Of a stretch of 64,000 bases of DNA, positions 22,601 to 34,076 are shown piece by piece. This DNA is from Symsagittifera roscoffensis (lineage: Eukaryota > Xenacoelomorpha > Acoela > Convolutidae): the NCBI RefSeq assembly GCF_963678635.1, contig NC_087065.1, positions 43,153,430 to 43,217,429 on the forward strand, written 5' to 3'. Position 1 is the first letter of the stretch, and every line of letters starts with the position of its first letter. The notes beneath the pieces are model-generated. The model ran no database searches and was not told where the DNA came from. It saw only the letters and a list, made by a program, of their open reading frames with translations. The position numbers and the translations under genes were made by a program.

Positions 22601-25600
22601 CCAACCCTGTAGTTGGGTGCTGTCAGATTACTCTAGGGAGTTACAAATCTTGCCTCCGAATATGACTGTTCAAATCCTTGTAGTTTTCGAGATATGACGT
22701 TTTTTGTGATTTTTTTCAAATTTTTCAGAAAACTGAAATTTTTAATATTTTTTAGAAGTCTGAAATTCCCAACTCTGTAGTTGGGTACTGTCAGAGTACT
22801 ATCAAGGATCGCGAATCTTGCCTCCAAATATGACTGCTCAAATCCTTGTAGTTTTCGAGATATGATGTTTTTTGTGATTTTTTCCAAATTTTTCAGAAAA
22901 CTTTTATTTTCTAAAAATCTGAAATTCCCAACCCTGTAATTGGGTGTCGTCAGAGTAAACTAAAAATTTGCTGATGTTGTTTCAATATATGCGGTTTTTC
23001 ATGAGTTGTGGAAAAATTTCGAAGCACCGAAGGTGCGTTAAACGCTAGTCATATTTAAGCGAAATTAAGCATAAAAAATTTAATGGCATATGTTGCTGCT
23101 TTTTTGGCTAGTGTTAGGTCCCCTTTGAAGAAATTATCTATTATGAAAATGTAGGGGATTTCTTGTTTTTCGTTTTTTCTTGCGACGCTTTGGGAAATTT
23201 TTGCGCTTTTCGCAGAAATTTCAATTTTTCTCAAAAACTATTGCAGTGGTTTTCAAAAAATGGTACCAATGGAAAAACCGGCTGCTCTTCTATGTGCCTG
23301 AATATTTGGCTAGTATGTTTTCATTTTACCTCACGTTCTACGGCGTTCGAAGTTTTCAGTAGGGTGATTTTTGGCCTATTTGTTTTGAGTTTTTTCATTT
23401 TCTCAAAAATTAAATGCACAAATCTGAGATAAACGTTTCAATCAAAAAACAGCTTAAGGGAATCTCCCCTTCTCAAGCGAATTTTCCTTAAATTCGGTAG
23501 AAAAAAAAGTTATGGCCTCAAACAAGCTCATTTTTTGACATTTTGGTTAATTTTATTTTTTTTTTACTTTTTTTCAAAACTACCCGGTCAAATCGGAGAT
23601 TAAGGGTTTAACCGAAGGAAAAAATCAGTTATGCGAATATTACCTGCGCAAGCGGCTTCATTGCGATTTGAAAAACAAAATGGCCTTAGAATTTTTTTTA
23701 ACCCTTTTTGCTCGTCCAATTTTTGAAATTTTGCTCGTTTTTTGCAAAGTTATTCTTCGTATTCAAAAACTAATGTGCTGAGGTTGATAGTTCATTAAAA
23801 CTAATATTGTGCTTCAATTTTCCACGCGTAAACTGTTTACGCTGTATTGTTGTAGAAAAGCTGATATGAGCTTTAGAAAAATCCCTGTTAAAATTTTTAC
23901 CGCTTCTTTGTCACTATTCTCGAAAACTATTGGCTAAGTCTGATATAAAAAGTTCAATCTGCAAAATCAGGATGCCGAAATTGTCAATCTAAAAATCAAG
24001 GTGTGGAAAGCGGAGGCTATTCCAATGCGTTAGCAGATTATAGTTCATGAATTTAGGAAAAATCAAATTTTTGATTTTTTTGATCGATTTTTGGAATATT
24101 TTCCGCTTTTTTTTCTGCCTACCCAGCCAAGTTTGAGATAAAGAGTTCAATGGAAAGAGCGAATTGTATTTTTCGCCTTTAAATTAGTGGTTAATTCTAC
24201 ACTGGAACAGGTAGATCCATCATTAGCTGGGTCACTAATCTACTTCCAAGCGAATGTGGCGAGGACGTGAGACTCCTGATCAACTGGTCGGATATTCAAA
24301 TCTGGAACTTTAAAGTATTTTTTGGTAGAATTTTTGCTGCTTAACATTGGCAATTTGATAAAACTGTAGGTGCTTTATTGGTGGCTAGTGTTTGTTAAAT
24401 TACAAGCAGTCGTGAAGCAGATGTGAGCTTCTGATACTCCTAATCTCAACGAACTTTCGATCACGTGTACTGATGTTATTTAGGGAAAAATCTGACCAGA
24501 CCAGGTCTTTGGAGGATAAAAAAATGAAGTACTCGCAATTAAATGTGAACAACGAAAGGACGAACTTAGAACTGCGACAATTAACACTGTCTGTTCGGGT
24601 ATCAGAGGAAGAAGCGACCCAAGCTGGAGCGAAGCTAGATCAGCTGGAGATGGAAATCAGGAGGTTCGAGGACAAGATATCCCAGGTGCAGGCAGAGTGC
24701 ATGAAACAGGCTAAGGAGATAGAGGATCTGGGAAAGAACATCCGACAGAACGGAGAGGATGTACAGGTGTGTTTTATTGAGTGTCAATCAACGAACTGAA
24801 GACACTTAATTAGGTCGTGATGTTTTTTTTTCAGTCAGAATTCTTCATACAAGCGAAGCGCAGTGTTTTATTACGAAGATAAAAATCTAATAAGCTTAAT
24901 CGCAAATAAAAGTGCTCATATGGTAGCACTTTTGGTATACTTCAATTTAACAATATTTCAGCATAAACAATTCATCATTGACATATGTTTCTGCTTTATT
25001 TTTGGCTAGTGGTAGGTCCTGTTTGAAAAAAAACTTGTAATATGAAAATGGATGGGATTTGTTGTATTTCGTTTTTTTTTGCCACGATTTGGAATTTTTT
25101 TCATTTTGTTTTGCCTGTTTAGGGCTCTTTTCTGCATTTTCCTTGCTTGTTTTTGCAAAGCGCAGCTTCGCCTCTTTGTTCATACTCGAATTTGATTTTG
25201 TTATACGAGATAGTTTTTATTCATGAAATTCAAATTTCGCCCACTAATATGCAGTTTCACCTGAATTAATGTAGTAGCAAAAATATTAATTTGCTCTGCC
25301 TTGAATCTTTCTTTTTTTTTCAGAAAAAGCAGGAAGAACTTAAGAAAGCGGAGGCAGAATTGAGTCAGTTGTTGAACGAGGAGCGAATGTTAGAACAGCA
25401 GTTGAAGGATTCTAAGGAGCAACTCAATTCGGACCTCAACTCACAGCAGCTCAAACTCATGGAGGAACTGAACCAGGTTGCGATCATCGGTTACTATAAT
25501 GATGATGATTTTCATTACAACAATACTATAATGATGATGATTTTCATTACAACAATACTATAATGATGATGATTTTCATTACAACAATACACAATGTCTT

Positions 25601-28600
25601 TAACACCTACGATGCTACCAGTCGGAAGATCCATCAAATAATCGTTCTATTTTAGTGTAAATCGAAGCTGGCCACTTTAGGAATTCCGTACGAGAGCAAG
25701 ATCTCTTTAACAGTAAGTCAAAATTTAGTTCAGTCTTTATCAGCTAGCTATATAGTCTTTTTCAATTATGCAGCGGTTTCATTTATGCTTTAATCAGCGG
25801 TTCTCATGAATATGTATATGTATATATATTAAAATATGTTTATATATATATATATATATTTTTTTATAAATTCTAAAGTTTTTTCATACGTTTCGGTTTC
25901 CTTGTTCTTTCACAATTTTCTAAACCGTTGTTGGCTGTTGTATTTATTTGTTTTTTAACATGCTTGAGGCGACCAAGACCCGGCTTTCGACACCGGGCGG
26001 GTTTTTTATTTTTCATAATGTTCGTTTATAAGAACGATTTTTTTCAGGCTATGTTGAGCGTGCTTACTTTTTTCGACTTGAAAGTTTGTTCGACTGTAGT
26101 AATTTTTGTTTATGCTAAATTAGCGTAGCTGCCGTGTATTGCGTCACTTAATAGGCAAAAAAAAATTATTTGGTTCGTGTTTTTCCGGGAGGGACCTAAA
26201 ACCAAACTTCTGATTTCAAAGTTTTTCATAGTCCAATTCCATGTCTAGGCCAAACTGTTCACTGGATAGGCGCAAAATTTGGTATGTGTAGGTATCTGGA
26301 ATCCAGAGACAATACTTAAAACATGTTCAAATTTTGTCGGAACAATAAAAGAAAATGGAAAAACAAAAGAAGAATGAACGAGCGTATTTGTTGCGGAATC
26401 CGCTTATAATTCATAAAATGCCAAGTTTGGCCTCGTTATGTTTTTTCCGGCTAAACGGGCGTCTACCCAAAATAGTTGGCTTAGTTACCGCTTGGTACAT
26501 TTTGTCGCAATGCTCATCCAACGATGGCAGTTGTCTTTCATACATAGTTCTCAAATTGAACATCAATCAAGACTTCTGAGATAGCTTTTGAAAAAAGTTT
26601 AAATAATTGAATATTCTCACCGCTTCCTCTCGATGCAATTTTTCTTCAAAAATCGAAAGCTTAAAAATGTGCAAAAGTAAGTCAATGACTTTGTTTTTCA
26701 ATTTTATTGTTCATTTACACGTTTTTACTCTTGTGAAGCGAGTGTATTAGTACAAACCTTTTTTTGCCAACCAAAGTGGCACCAATAAGTCGCAAATATT
26801 GGTGCCACTTTTGGGGCACCTTTTACAGCTTTTTCATAGTATGTACTTTCACCATACTGACCACTTTGGTCACTCATGAGTGACCAGTCACTTTTGGTTA
26901 CATTTTGGTCACTCTTTGTCTCAAAGTCACCTTTCTAAAATGTTAACCTACGGAATTGCCCCGTGGGTCATGAACCAACTCAGAAATCAGCTTATTATGA
27001 AACGTTATGCCCTGCATCTAGACGAGACAACTTAAAATGGGAAAATTCGCATTGAATTTTGGATATCCTATGTTGTTTTCGACAAAGAAAACTTCTCGTT
27101 ACCTTTGTCATCGAACAACTTTTTTAGTTTAATTACAGCTAAATTAAGTTTTTTTGACCGCCTTGAATGTTTTTTTTGTTTGAGTGTTGGAGAGCGAAGG
27201 TCACTTTTGGTCACTTTTTTATGTGGTTTTGGTCACTTTTTACAAAATTGTGATGGTCACTTTTTACTCTTTCACCATGTGGTCAGTCTGACTTTGACAT
27301 TCGATTACTAATAAGTATTGCAGTTGATGCTTTTTTAATTCATCAAATGTGCCGAAAAAAGTGATTTGTTTCAAACAACATAACGACAAGGAAAACTCGA
27401 TTTTGAAATGCATAGTTTATAGATAATTTGGCTTTATGCTTTGCGATTTGTTACATGCATAGTTTGTGTGGATGCCATCAGTTTATTGTATTCCAAATTA
27501 TTACTTGCAAAGTTGAGTCTATTTGTATTTAGTGCCACTTTTGCTGAATTGCTTTGGCAATTGATTGGCATATGTAGCTGCTTTATTCGTGACTGGTGTT
27601 TTTCGATTGTTACGCTTGCGTGGCTGCGGGGATAGTGCGTGAGACTCAATCTATTATATATTTAAATGGGGGCTTCACTATCTCGCCATGTTTAAGCTTT
27701 TTCAACGTATTATTTTTGCATGTTTAAGCTTTATCGTATATTGCAATGGTTAAGAATTTTTTTTCGATTTTCTAATTTGATTTTAGTGGTTATTTTACGA
27801 GTTTAAATTAAGCAGTCCAATATCGAATTAGGGGTTGCGAATTTGGCCTCCAATTTTGAATGCCCGAATCATTTTAGTTAACTAGATAAGACAATTTTTG
27901 AGATTTTTTCAAAAATTTTCAGAAATTTCAAATAAAATAATTTACAAAACTGGAAGTTCCCAACCCTGTAGTTGGGTACTGTCAGAGTACTCTAAGGGAT
28001 TACAAACCTTGCCTCCAAATATGACTGTTCAAATTGTTGTAGTTTTCGAGATATGACGTTTTTTGTGATTTTTTCAAAAATTTTCAGAAAACTTAAATTC
28101 TTATTAGTTTTTTAAAAATCTGAAATACCCAACCCTGTAGTTAGGTCCTGTCAGAGTACTCTCAAAGATTGCGAATCTTGTCTCCAAATATGACCTCTCA
28201 ATTTTTTGTAGTTTTCGAGATATGACGTTTTTTCTTATTTCGCTTGATAGCTCCTTTTTGGTCGTGTTCTCGCAAGTGTATGCGAAGCTCAGATTCGCAT
28301 CGGTGTTAACTGTTGGTTAGTTATGTTGTTGCAGCCTGTACAATTCATTTTAAAAACAATTTAACGGACCTGGATGACCGTAAAGATGTGTAAAACAGTA
28401 CCTTTGTCCTTAACATCGTAGATAAATGCTTTTCATTCTGGCTTTCTTGAATCCGTTTTTTAATATACCCGCACAGATACTGTTGTTGAAAGCTACCGCA
28501 CAGATATTGTTGTTTAAAGGTAATTGTTTTAGAACGGAACCAGTGAATTCGACGACCCCTTCGCCAATCAAGATCCATTTTCTCAACCAGGTCGGTAAAG

Positions 28601-31600
28601 ACTTCTGTCATCATTTTCTATTAGTTTCTTTTTTAAAACGCTAATTGCATTAGCTTAGCGGTGTGCGTGGTAGTAGTTTTCTGAATTGAACCTGGTTTTC
28701 AGAGAGCTTCAGTGAAAGTAACTACAGCGCCGCAGCAGCGTTTTAGTGTTCTCGAAGATCCCTTTTCTATCAGACACATAAATGCTGCTGTGCAGCTTAG
28801 TGTGAAATTGAATGGTTTGGGCACCACTTAAGCTGAAACTTTCTTATTGTCATTGCTCCAAATTGTTTGACAGATTTGTCCGATTGTTTGGATTTGATGT
28901 ACTTTTCCTCAAAAATAAGTCGGTTATTTTTTGTATCTATGAACTTGATAAATTGATCTAAATAAAAATTTACACACGATTTTTCTTAAATACAACATAG
29001 TTATTTGAAGCTTATTTTTTACATCGTTAAATTTTTGTTATCACCTAAAAAGCAATCTACCCCAAATTCGTCACTGCAATACCACTTTTCAATCAACGCA
29101 ATGAGTCACGATTAAAACTTAATTATATCCGTAGAATCATCATTTGACCGACATATTAGTAATTTTTGCGATTGGAAATGTCATTTTCAGCCATACGCTT
29201 ATTTTTGATAAAATCTTTCTTTGTGATTTAATTTATTAGAGACAGTCTTACAATGTTAACGATAAGGTTTCGGCTGATAGCTTATTTTTTGTCATACATG
29301 AATAATTTGGAGCCATAATAGTATTTGTGAGTAAAACATGCAGAAAAAAAAAGTAAATTTTGCCAGACTAATGTGTAGAAAGATGTTTCCATATATGTAG
29401 AAAACAAAGTAAATTTTACCCGATTAAGATGCAAAAAGATATTTCAATATATGTAGAGAAGAAAGTAAATTTTACCAGACTGGGGGTGTAGAAAGATGTT
29501 ATCATATATGTAGAAAACAAAGTAAGTTGTACTAGCCTGTGGTGTAGAAAGTTGTTGCTTTATATGTAGAAAAGAAATAAATTAAACTAGACTAAGACTT
29601 AGAAAGATGTTTCGATATATAGAAAACGAATGTGGCACGTTTTGCCACTAGAACATTTAGCCCCACATTTAGAAGAAATTAGGGGCGAAATGTGTGTAGA
29701 CAGTTGAAAACAAAGTAACTTTTACCAGATCATGGCGTAGAAAATTGTTTCCATTTATAGTGTTTGTAGAGAGTTATTGCATCATCTCTCATACAGTTCT
29801 TCGTTTTCAGATGCAGATTTTAAGGATCCTTTTGCCGCCAATGATGACCCTTTTAAGTCTTCACTAGACTTCGGATCAGGATTCAGTAGCAGCAGCCAGA
29901 AGTCAGGTGAAATTTGAAAGTCTCTCGAATAAATGACCCATGATTTCTCCATGCATAATGAGTCTCGTAATTACTCTTGCGATAAGCAAGGTTTTTGCAC
30001 TCGGGTACTATACTTTTTCTTTGTACATAACTTTGGTCACAGAATGGTCAATTTAAGTTTCAAGACATGCTCAATTACTTGAAAATTCGAATAAAAGTAC
30101 CTCAACTAGGTAGCTAAGTTAATAGGTGGAGTAGGTGTAGGGCAGTAATTATTTTTTCAAATAAAATTATTGAAAAATGTTGATTTTTTCCGGATTCGTG
30201 GTTTTCGGCTTAGTTTCTCCGGTTAATTTTCCGTTTTTTAAATATAATTTTGATTATTTGCTAAGTATTCTTATCAACCTAGTTTGTAAAGCATGGATTT
30301 TTTTCGATTGGATATTTTTATACTATAATTCAAAGTCTGATGTGAATTACTTTTTTTCGACTCCATGGTTTCAGCTGATGGTGCATCGGCGTAGTCAACT
30401 TATATTTCGTAATATCGACGGCAAAAAATTCCTGTTCGACAACATCAGGTATTATGAAAATAGATGGGATAGGGCTTTTTTTTATAAACTTTTTGAGACG
30501 CTATCAATTTTTTTCTTATTTTAACAAAAGTTATAGTTAAATTCCTCCGAAATTCAAATAAAGCGTATCCATGAAAAGCGCCTACTCCCTGTGTGCCTGC
30601 AGCGCTCGAAAAAGTCTCTGGGAGAATGTTTGAGCAATATTTTTGGATTTTTTTGTTTTCTCAAAAAGCTACTCTCCGAAACTTGAGATTTTGAGTTCAA
30701 TGGATAGAACGCGTTATGGGAAGCTCAACTGCATAGCGGCTAAGTCCAAATTTTTTAAAAATTTGTCAATAATTGGTTTTTGGGCCCTCAGAAAAGTCAA
30801 TAATTGGTTTTTGTACTGTCTTCAGAAACTATTTGACTTTTTTCGAAAACGAAACTCTTAAATCATGAGTATTTCCGTTCAATCGAAACAACAGATTGTG
30901 TGAATCTCGTCTTTTTAAGGGACTAAGCCCAATTATTTATACACAAAAAGGTATGGTTCGCGGAACATACAAATGTTGACCACTTTTGACTTATCTCGAA
31001 AATTACCTTGCCAATTTTCAGGTTAATTTTTCAGGTTCAATCGAGAAACCCGGTTTTGGCAATTTTCATTGTTTGAGCGGCCCCGACCGTCTCATTGTAG
31101 AAAAAATTATTTATTTTGGTAAGTCAAGTTATTGAACTTTTGACCGTTTTTAGCAACTTTTTATTGATTTTCATAGAAACTATCCTTTCAAGTTTGAGAT
31201 CAAGGTTTCAATCAAAAGAACCGGTTACTCATTAATTTTTGTGAGGAAAGTTTTATGTGTTTGGGAAGATAACAATTTCTCAAAAATTTTCACTCCTCTC
31301 ACTTATTTTAGTAGAGAAGCAACTAAGGTTTCGGGCTAAGTTCAATTTTTGAAATTACCTATTTCATCAGCATAAGTAATACAAATTCCAAAAATATCAA
31401 GCAGTTACCTCCAAGTTTTACTGGGCCCCTAGTTTTTTTTTATTGGGTATATGAATGTTTTGCTTTCTTTAGTTTTTTTCAACATATTTCTTCTTTCCGA
31501 TTTATTATGTTGTGTTTTATGTTTGTGTTGCATCGCAAGTGGCGCGAAGCTCAGCTTTGCCTGTGTTGAAATTGTGAGAATTAAAATTATAAATTACTTA

Positions 31601-34076
31601 AGTGCTAAAATTAAACAGCATCTTCATTTCTGCTTTCAGCTCCTAGCCGCCCACCTCCTCCGTCCAGGCCTCCGCCACCGTCTTCTGCATCCAAATCCAA
31701 TACAGTTTCATCTGCTGTAATCTCGGATCCGTTTGGCGCTCCTTCAACTTTCACCAGCACTGAAACTGCATCTGTAGCCAGCAATGATCCATTTGGTACT
31801 AACTTCGCAGCTGATTTCTCATCTAATAGCCAAGCACAATTCGACTCAACTTTAACCTCTAAAGACCCCTTTGGAACTCCGAATACATTCGCAACCACTT
31901 CGGCCGATAATGCCTCTTCCTTTCAATCAGCGGGAAGCAAAGATCCATTCTCAAATGATCCATTTGGAGCACCTCCCGCGGTTACCGCGGACCCTTTTGG
32001 CTTATCTTCGGGAACATCTGATCCTTTTGCTGCAACATCAGATCCCTTTGCAACGCCTGCAATCTCAAATGTAGCGCCAGCAAGTTCCGTGTTTTCGTCT
32101 GATCCATTTGGAGCTCCAGCTTTTCCAACATCCGGACCTAGTAGTTATGCAGAGTTGTCTGCCGAAAAGTCCAGCAGTGATGCATTTGGGTTTGAAACTA
32201 CAGAAAATTTTGGAGCGGCTTCATCAGAACCTTCGATCCGGATTGCTCAGAATGGAACGCAGCTCGAAGCAAACGCATCGACAAGTAACCAAGATGTATA
32301 CGACGAACTAACTGAATATGCAGCTGTATCAAGTGAATCTACAACTGTTACAGATGGTCCTAAAAGTCTAGACTGGTTTCTAGTCGGATCTCCCAAAGAG
32401 AAAGCGAACTCTTCTATGAACACTTTTGGCACAAGTGAACACAATTTGAACATGGTCAGTTCTGTATATGTTGACATGCAGAACAATCATAAAACGTGAA
32501 ACATTCCTGGAAAGTTTTTCATTTGGTGAAGGGCGGATTTTGTATTGTTTAATTTTAAATATGATTTTTATGAAAAGTGTTTTTCCAGATTTTTTCTCAT
32601 TTTACTAACTTTCGTGTTCTTTTCTAATCGTATGTGTAATTTTCCAGGGCTCAAAGTCTGTCGAAGCATTGACTAACCAAAATTTTTGGGATCCCAGTTC
32701 TGTGTCCTCTAATCCGGTTGCAACAGTGACCGATCCATTTGTCAGTGAGACTGCTAAAGATCTCTTCTCAATTCAAACTAATTCTTCTACCTCTAACATT
32801 GTTGACGGGAACGCTAACAAACACGAAAGTAATGAAGAGCTCAAATCACACTCAGCTTCAAATTCTTGTGACGATGCAAATAGTGAAGCGCTGGATGATG
32901 ACTCGATAGGATCTGTCGCTCCCCCTGAGATCCAGATCACTTCAGTTCCGACAGTTGACCAAACAGCCTCGGATTACGAGCCCGAGGAGTTTGATCCCGC
33001 AACTGCAACCCCAAAAGCCGACTCTGATTCTCCGCCGGAACCGGCAACACCCACTGAAGAAGGGCGTAATATAGAAATTGTGCAGTCATTTTATGAAGCA
33101 TGTTCGTTTTCTGAAGCTGCGAAGACTGCTGAAAGACCAGAAAACAATCAAGACTACGAAACTGAGGCTAAACCAGCTTTAGATAGTTCATCTGTAGTTC
33201 ACGATTCAGCAAATGATTCGTTCACAAACGAAAGCGGAAAGTCGGAAGCTTACCCATCTATAGGAGACAGTTTTGTAATGGTCAACCCAGGTGATGTAAC
33301 ACATAGTTCACCGAACGCAAATGAGAATACCGCTATTAGTGAGGAGACAAGTAAATCGGAGGAGCCTGGAACATCTTCTATAAGGCCAAGCATCGAATTA
33401 GATGAATCTAGCACAGAGTATGAGTACCAGGTGTCACTCTCCAATGAACAGGTGATTTTGCGAATAAACTCGATTCTAATTTATTGCTTCGGTGAAATAA
33501 AACTTAAAAAACAGTCTAAATTAAAGTTTATATTGTCATAATCTTTTGCTTAAAATGTATGTAAACTTGTAATTCTGTTTACAGCAAATAGATGACCCAT
33601 TCACATCGTCGGCTGTAAAGCATTTTGAAGCGGAAGAGGGATTTAAAATGAGCGATCCAATCAGCGAAGAATTGCAAAATGGCAGCTTAAATCCAGTTGA
33701 AGGCGAATCCAGCTTGCCAAAGTCATCATTTAACGAAGACCAGATTAAACTAGGCACTAATGAAGTGTTTAATTCTGCCTTGGGATCCCAATCCGCGGAG
33801 GATCCTGACTTTAACATTCCATTTTCATCGGACATTCAATCGAACGACGGCGTCTCAGAACCGGCGGATGTTGCAATCGTTAAGTCTGATGACGCAGACC
33901 CCTTTGGCGCCCAAGAGTTTGAACCCTCAAAGATGACTCAATCGTTATCCCCTTGTGATGATGGCTTCGGTGATGCGTTTGGAGGAACCAATGACATCGG
34001 CAACTTGAACTCAACAACGCCTCCCGATGGTGGTTTTCCCAGCTCGGCGGATTTTGACTATCAGTTTGGAAGCTAA
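19602..34076 (+). CDS. EPS15: EPS15/EPS15L1-type endocytic adaptor, 14 coding exons
   Basis: Endocytic scaffold that binds NPF-motif proteins through EH domains and the AP-2 appendage through DPF motifs at clathrin-coated pits. Coding exons: 19602-19628, 19696-19779, 19950-20051, 20681-20995, 21047-21211, 21494-21654, 24484-24766, 25324-25476, 25656-25712, 28533-28590, 29811-29906, 31640-32454, 32648-33451, 33585-34076; phases agree throughout (about 1,203 aa). The first EH domain has WELSDIDKDGSLDIEEF, a full EF-hand loop. The second has WDLSDTGNQGSLSAEEF, a degenerate loop. Next come a Pro-rich linker, a coiled coil (exons 7-8), then 16 DPF motifs, nine of them in exon 12. Vertebrate EPS15 has three EH domains; the two here resemble its second and third. 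I see no UIMs at the C-terminus. The exon-4 donor (20995 versus an out-of-frame GT at 20982) and exon-13 donor (33430 or 33451) are least certain. AATAAA occurs at 34417. Confidence 0.9.
21979..23048 (+). mobile_element. Helitron-like non-autonomous element in EPS15 intron 6
   Basis: The left end reads TCTATTATATATTTAAATG preceded by A, similar to Helitron 5' termini (TC followed by a T/A-rich stretch). The right end has a hairpin GCACC-GAA-GGTGC (23024-23036), 8 bases, then CTAG followed by T. Helitrons typically end in a hairpin about 10 nt before CTRR and insert between A and T. The interior holds 160-bp satellite monomers. A second copy of the left end and core starts at 27650. No Rep/helicase is encoded, so it would depend on an autonomous partner. 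The assignment is inferred from termini alone. Confidence 0.5.
22120..22950 (+). repeat. Satellite monomers (about 160 bp), array 1
   Basis: Repeated cores CCCAACCCTGTAGTTGGGT start at about 22292, 22600, 22768 and 22927. Each is followed by a degenerate CTTGCCTCC, then ATATGAC and TTTTCGAGATATGACG. Two monomer types alternate at first, giving a 308-bp dimer (22140 to 22448), then single monomers of 159-168 bp. Confidence 0.85.
23160..24200 (+). repeat. T-rich dispersed repeat with recurrent 'TTTGAGAT...TTCAAT' motif
   Basis: A roughly 45-bp motif (a stretch like CTCAAAAACTA, then GTTTGAGATAAAGAGTTCAAT, then GAAA..ACCGG) recurs with heavy divergence. The same family occupies about 30640-31430 and 36050-36900. 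No coding sense; the two plus-strand frames near 23163 are Phe-rich artefacts. Confidence 0.6.
24249..24300 (+). repeat. tRNA-like SINE fragment
   Basis: GTGGCGAGGACGTGAGACTC followed by a decayed B box (GGATATTCAAATC). It resembles the tRNA-like segments at 37085, 45052 and 49522. Confidence 0.45.
24897..25180 (+). repeat. Composite repeat: 5' module and hairpin module
   Basis: Begins TTAATCGCAAATAAAAGTGC (also near 21925, 26788 and 63940), continues through GACATATGTTTCTGCTTTAT and ends with the hairpin module GCAAAGCGCAGCTTCGCCTC at 25155-25180. It lies in EPS15 intron 7. Confidence 0.6.
25498..25590 (+). repeat. 32-bp tandem repeat, three copies
   Basis: Exact period of 32 (starts at 25498, 25530, 25562), unit beginning AATGATGATGATTTTCATTA. 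It starts 22 bases after the EPS15 exon-8 donor. Confidence 0.95.
25813..25865. repeat. TA-rich microsatellite
   Basis: Imperfect TATATG/TATATA repeats inside EPS15 intron 9. Confidence 0.85.
26773..26811. repeat. Perfect 15-bp stem hairpin
   Basis: AAAGTGGCACCAATA (26773-26787) and its exact complement TATTGGTGCCACTTT (26797-26811) flank a 9-base loop AGTCGCAAA. It lies in an EPS15 intron. Confidence 0.9.
26860..27300. repeat. GGTCAC-rich segment with 18-bp palindrome
   Basis: GGTCACTTTT-like motifs occur many times in two clusters (about 26865-26935 and 27198-27290). A perfect palindrome GGTCACTCATGAGTGACC is at 26868-26885. Confidence 0.8.
27525..28310 (+). mobile_element. Second copy of satellite-bearing element with hairpin end
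   Basis: A SINE-like stretch (GGCATATGTAGCTGCTTTAT, GTGCGTGAGACTC) is joined at 27650 to the same left end as the Helitron-like element (TCTATTATATATTTAAATG). Satellite monomers follow, with cores at about 27959 and 28128. The block ends in the hairpin module TGCGAAGCTCAGATTCGC at 28282-28307 rather than the CTAG end seen at 23048. Confidence 0.6.
29340..29640 (+). repeat. Tandem repeat of about 56 bp, five to six copies
   Basis: The landmark ATGTAGAAAACAAAGTAAAT occurs in diverged form at 29395, 29451, 29508, 29563 and 29617, a period of 54-57 bp. A further decayed unit is near 29700. It lies in EPS15 intron 10, just before exon 11. Confidence 0.85.
30640..31432 (+). repeat. T-rich dispersed repeat, second copy
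   Basis: Homologous to 36050-36900: both have recurrent AAGTTTGAGATCAAGGTTTCAAT-like motifs, CCGGTTAC, and a 3' end CTTACCTCC...CTAG or hairpin...GTAG followed by T-rich DNA. It sits in EPS15 intron 11. Confidence 0.55.
31544..31567 (+). repeat. Hairpin repeat module
   Basis: GCGAAGCTCAGCTTTGC followed by CTGTGTTG. One of about 13 same-orientation copies in the window. Confidence 0.7.

Noticed and set aside
25965..26005. Terminator-like hairpin CCCGG...CCGGG followed by a T run
   Set aside because: The window is nuclear eukaryotic DNA and the site lies in an EPS15 intron; Rho-independent termination does not apply.
28702..28746. Possible extra EPS15 exon after TTTTCAG (ESFSESNYSAAAAF)
   Set aside because: Its only donor leaves the wrong phase for the next exon, whereas 28590 joins directly to 29811 in frame.
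32089..32499. Separate gene in the DPF-rich region
   Set aside because: It is the continuation of EPS15 exon 12, in phase with its neighbours.
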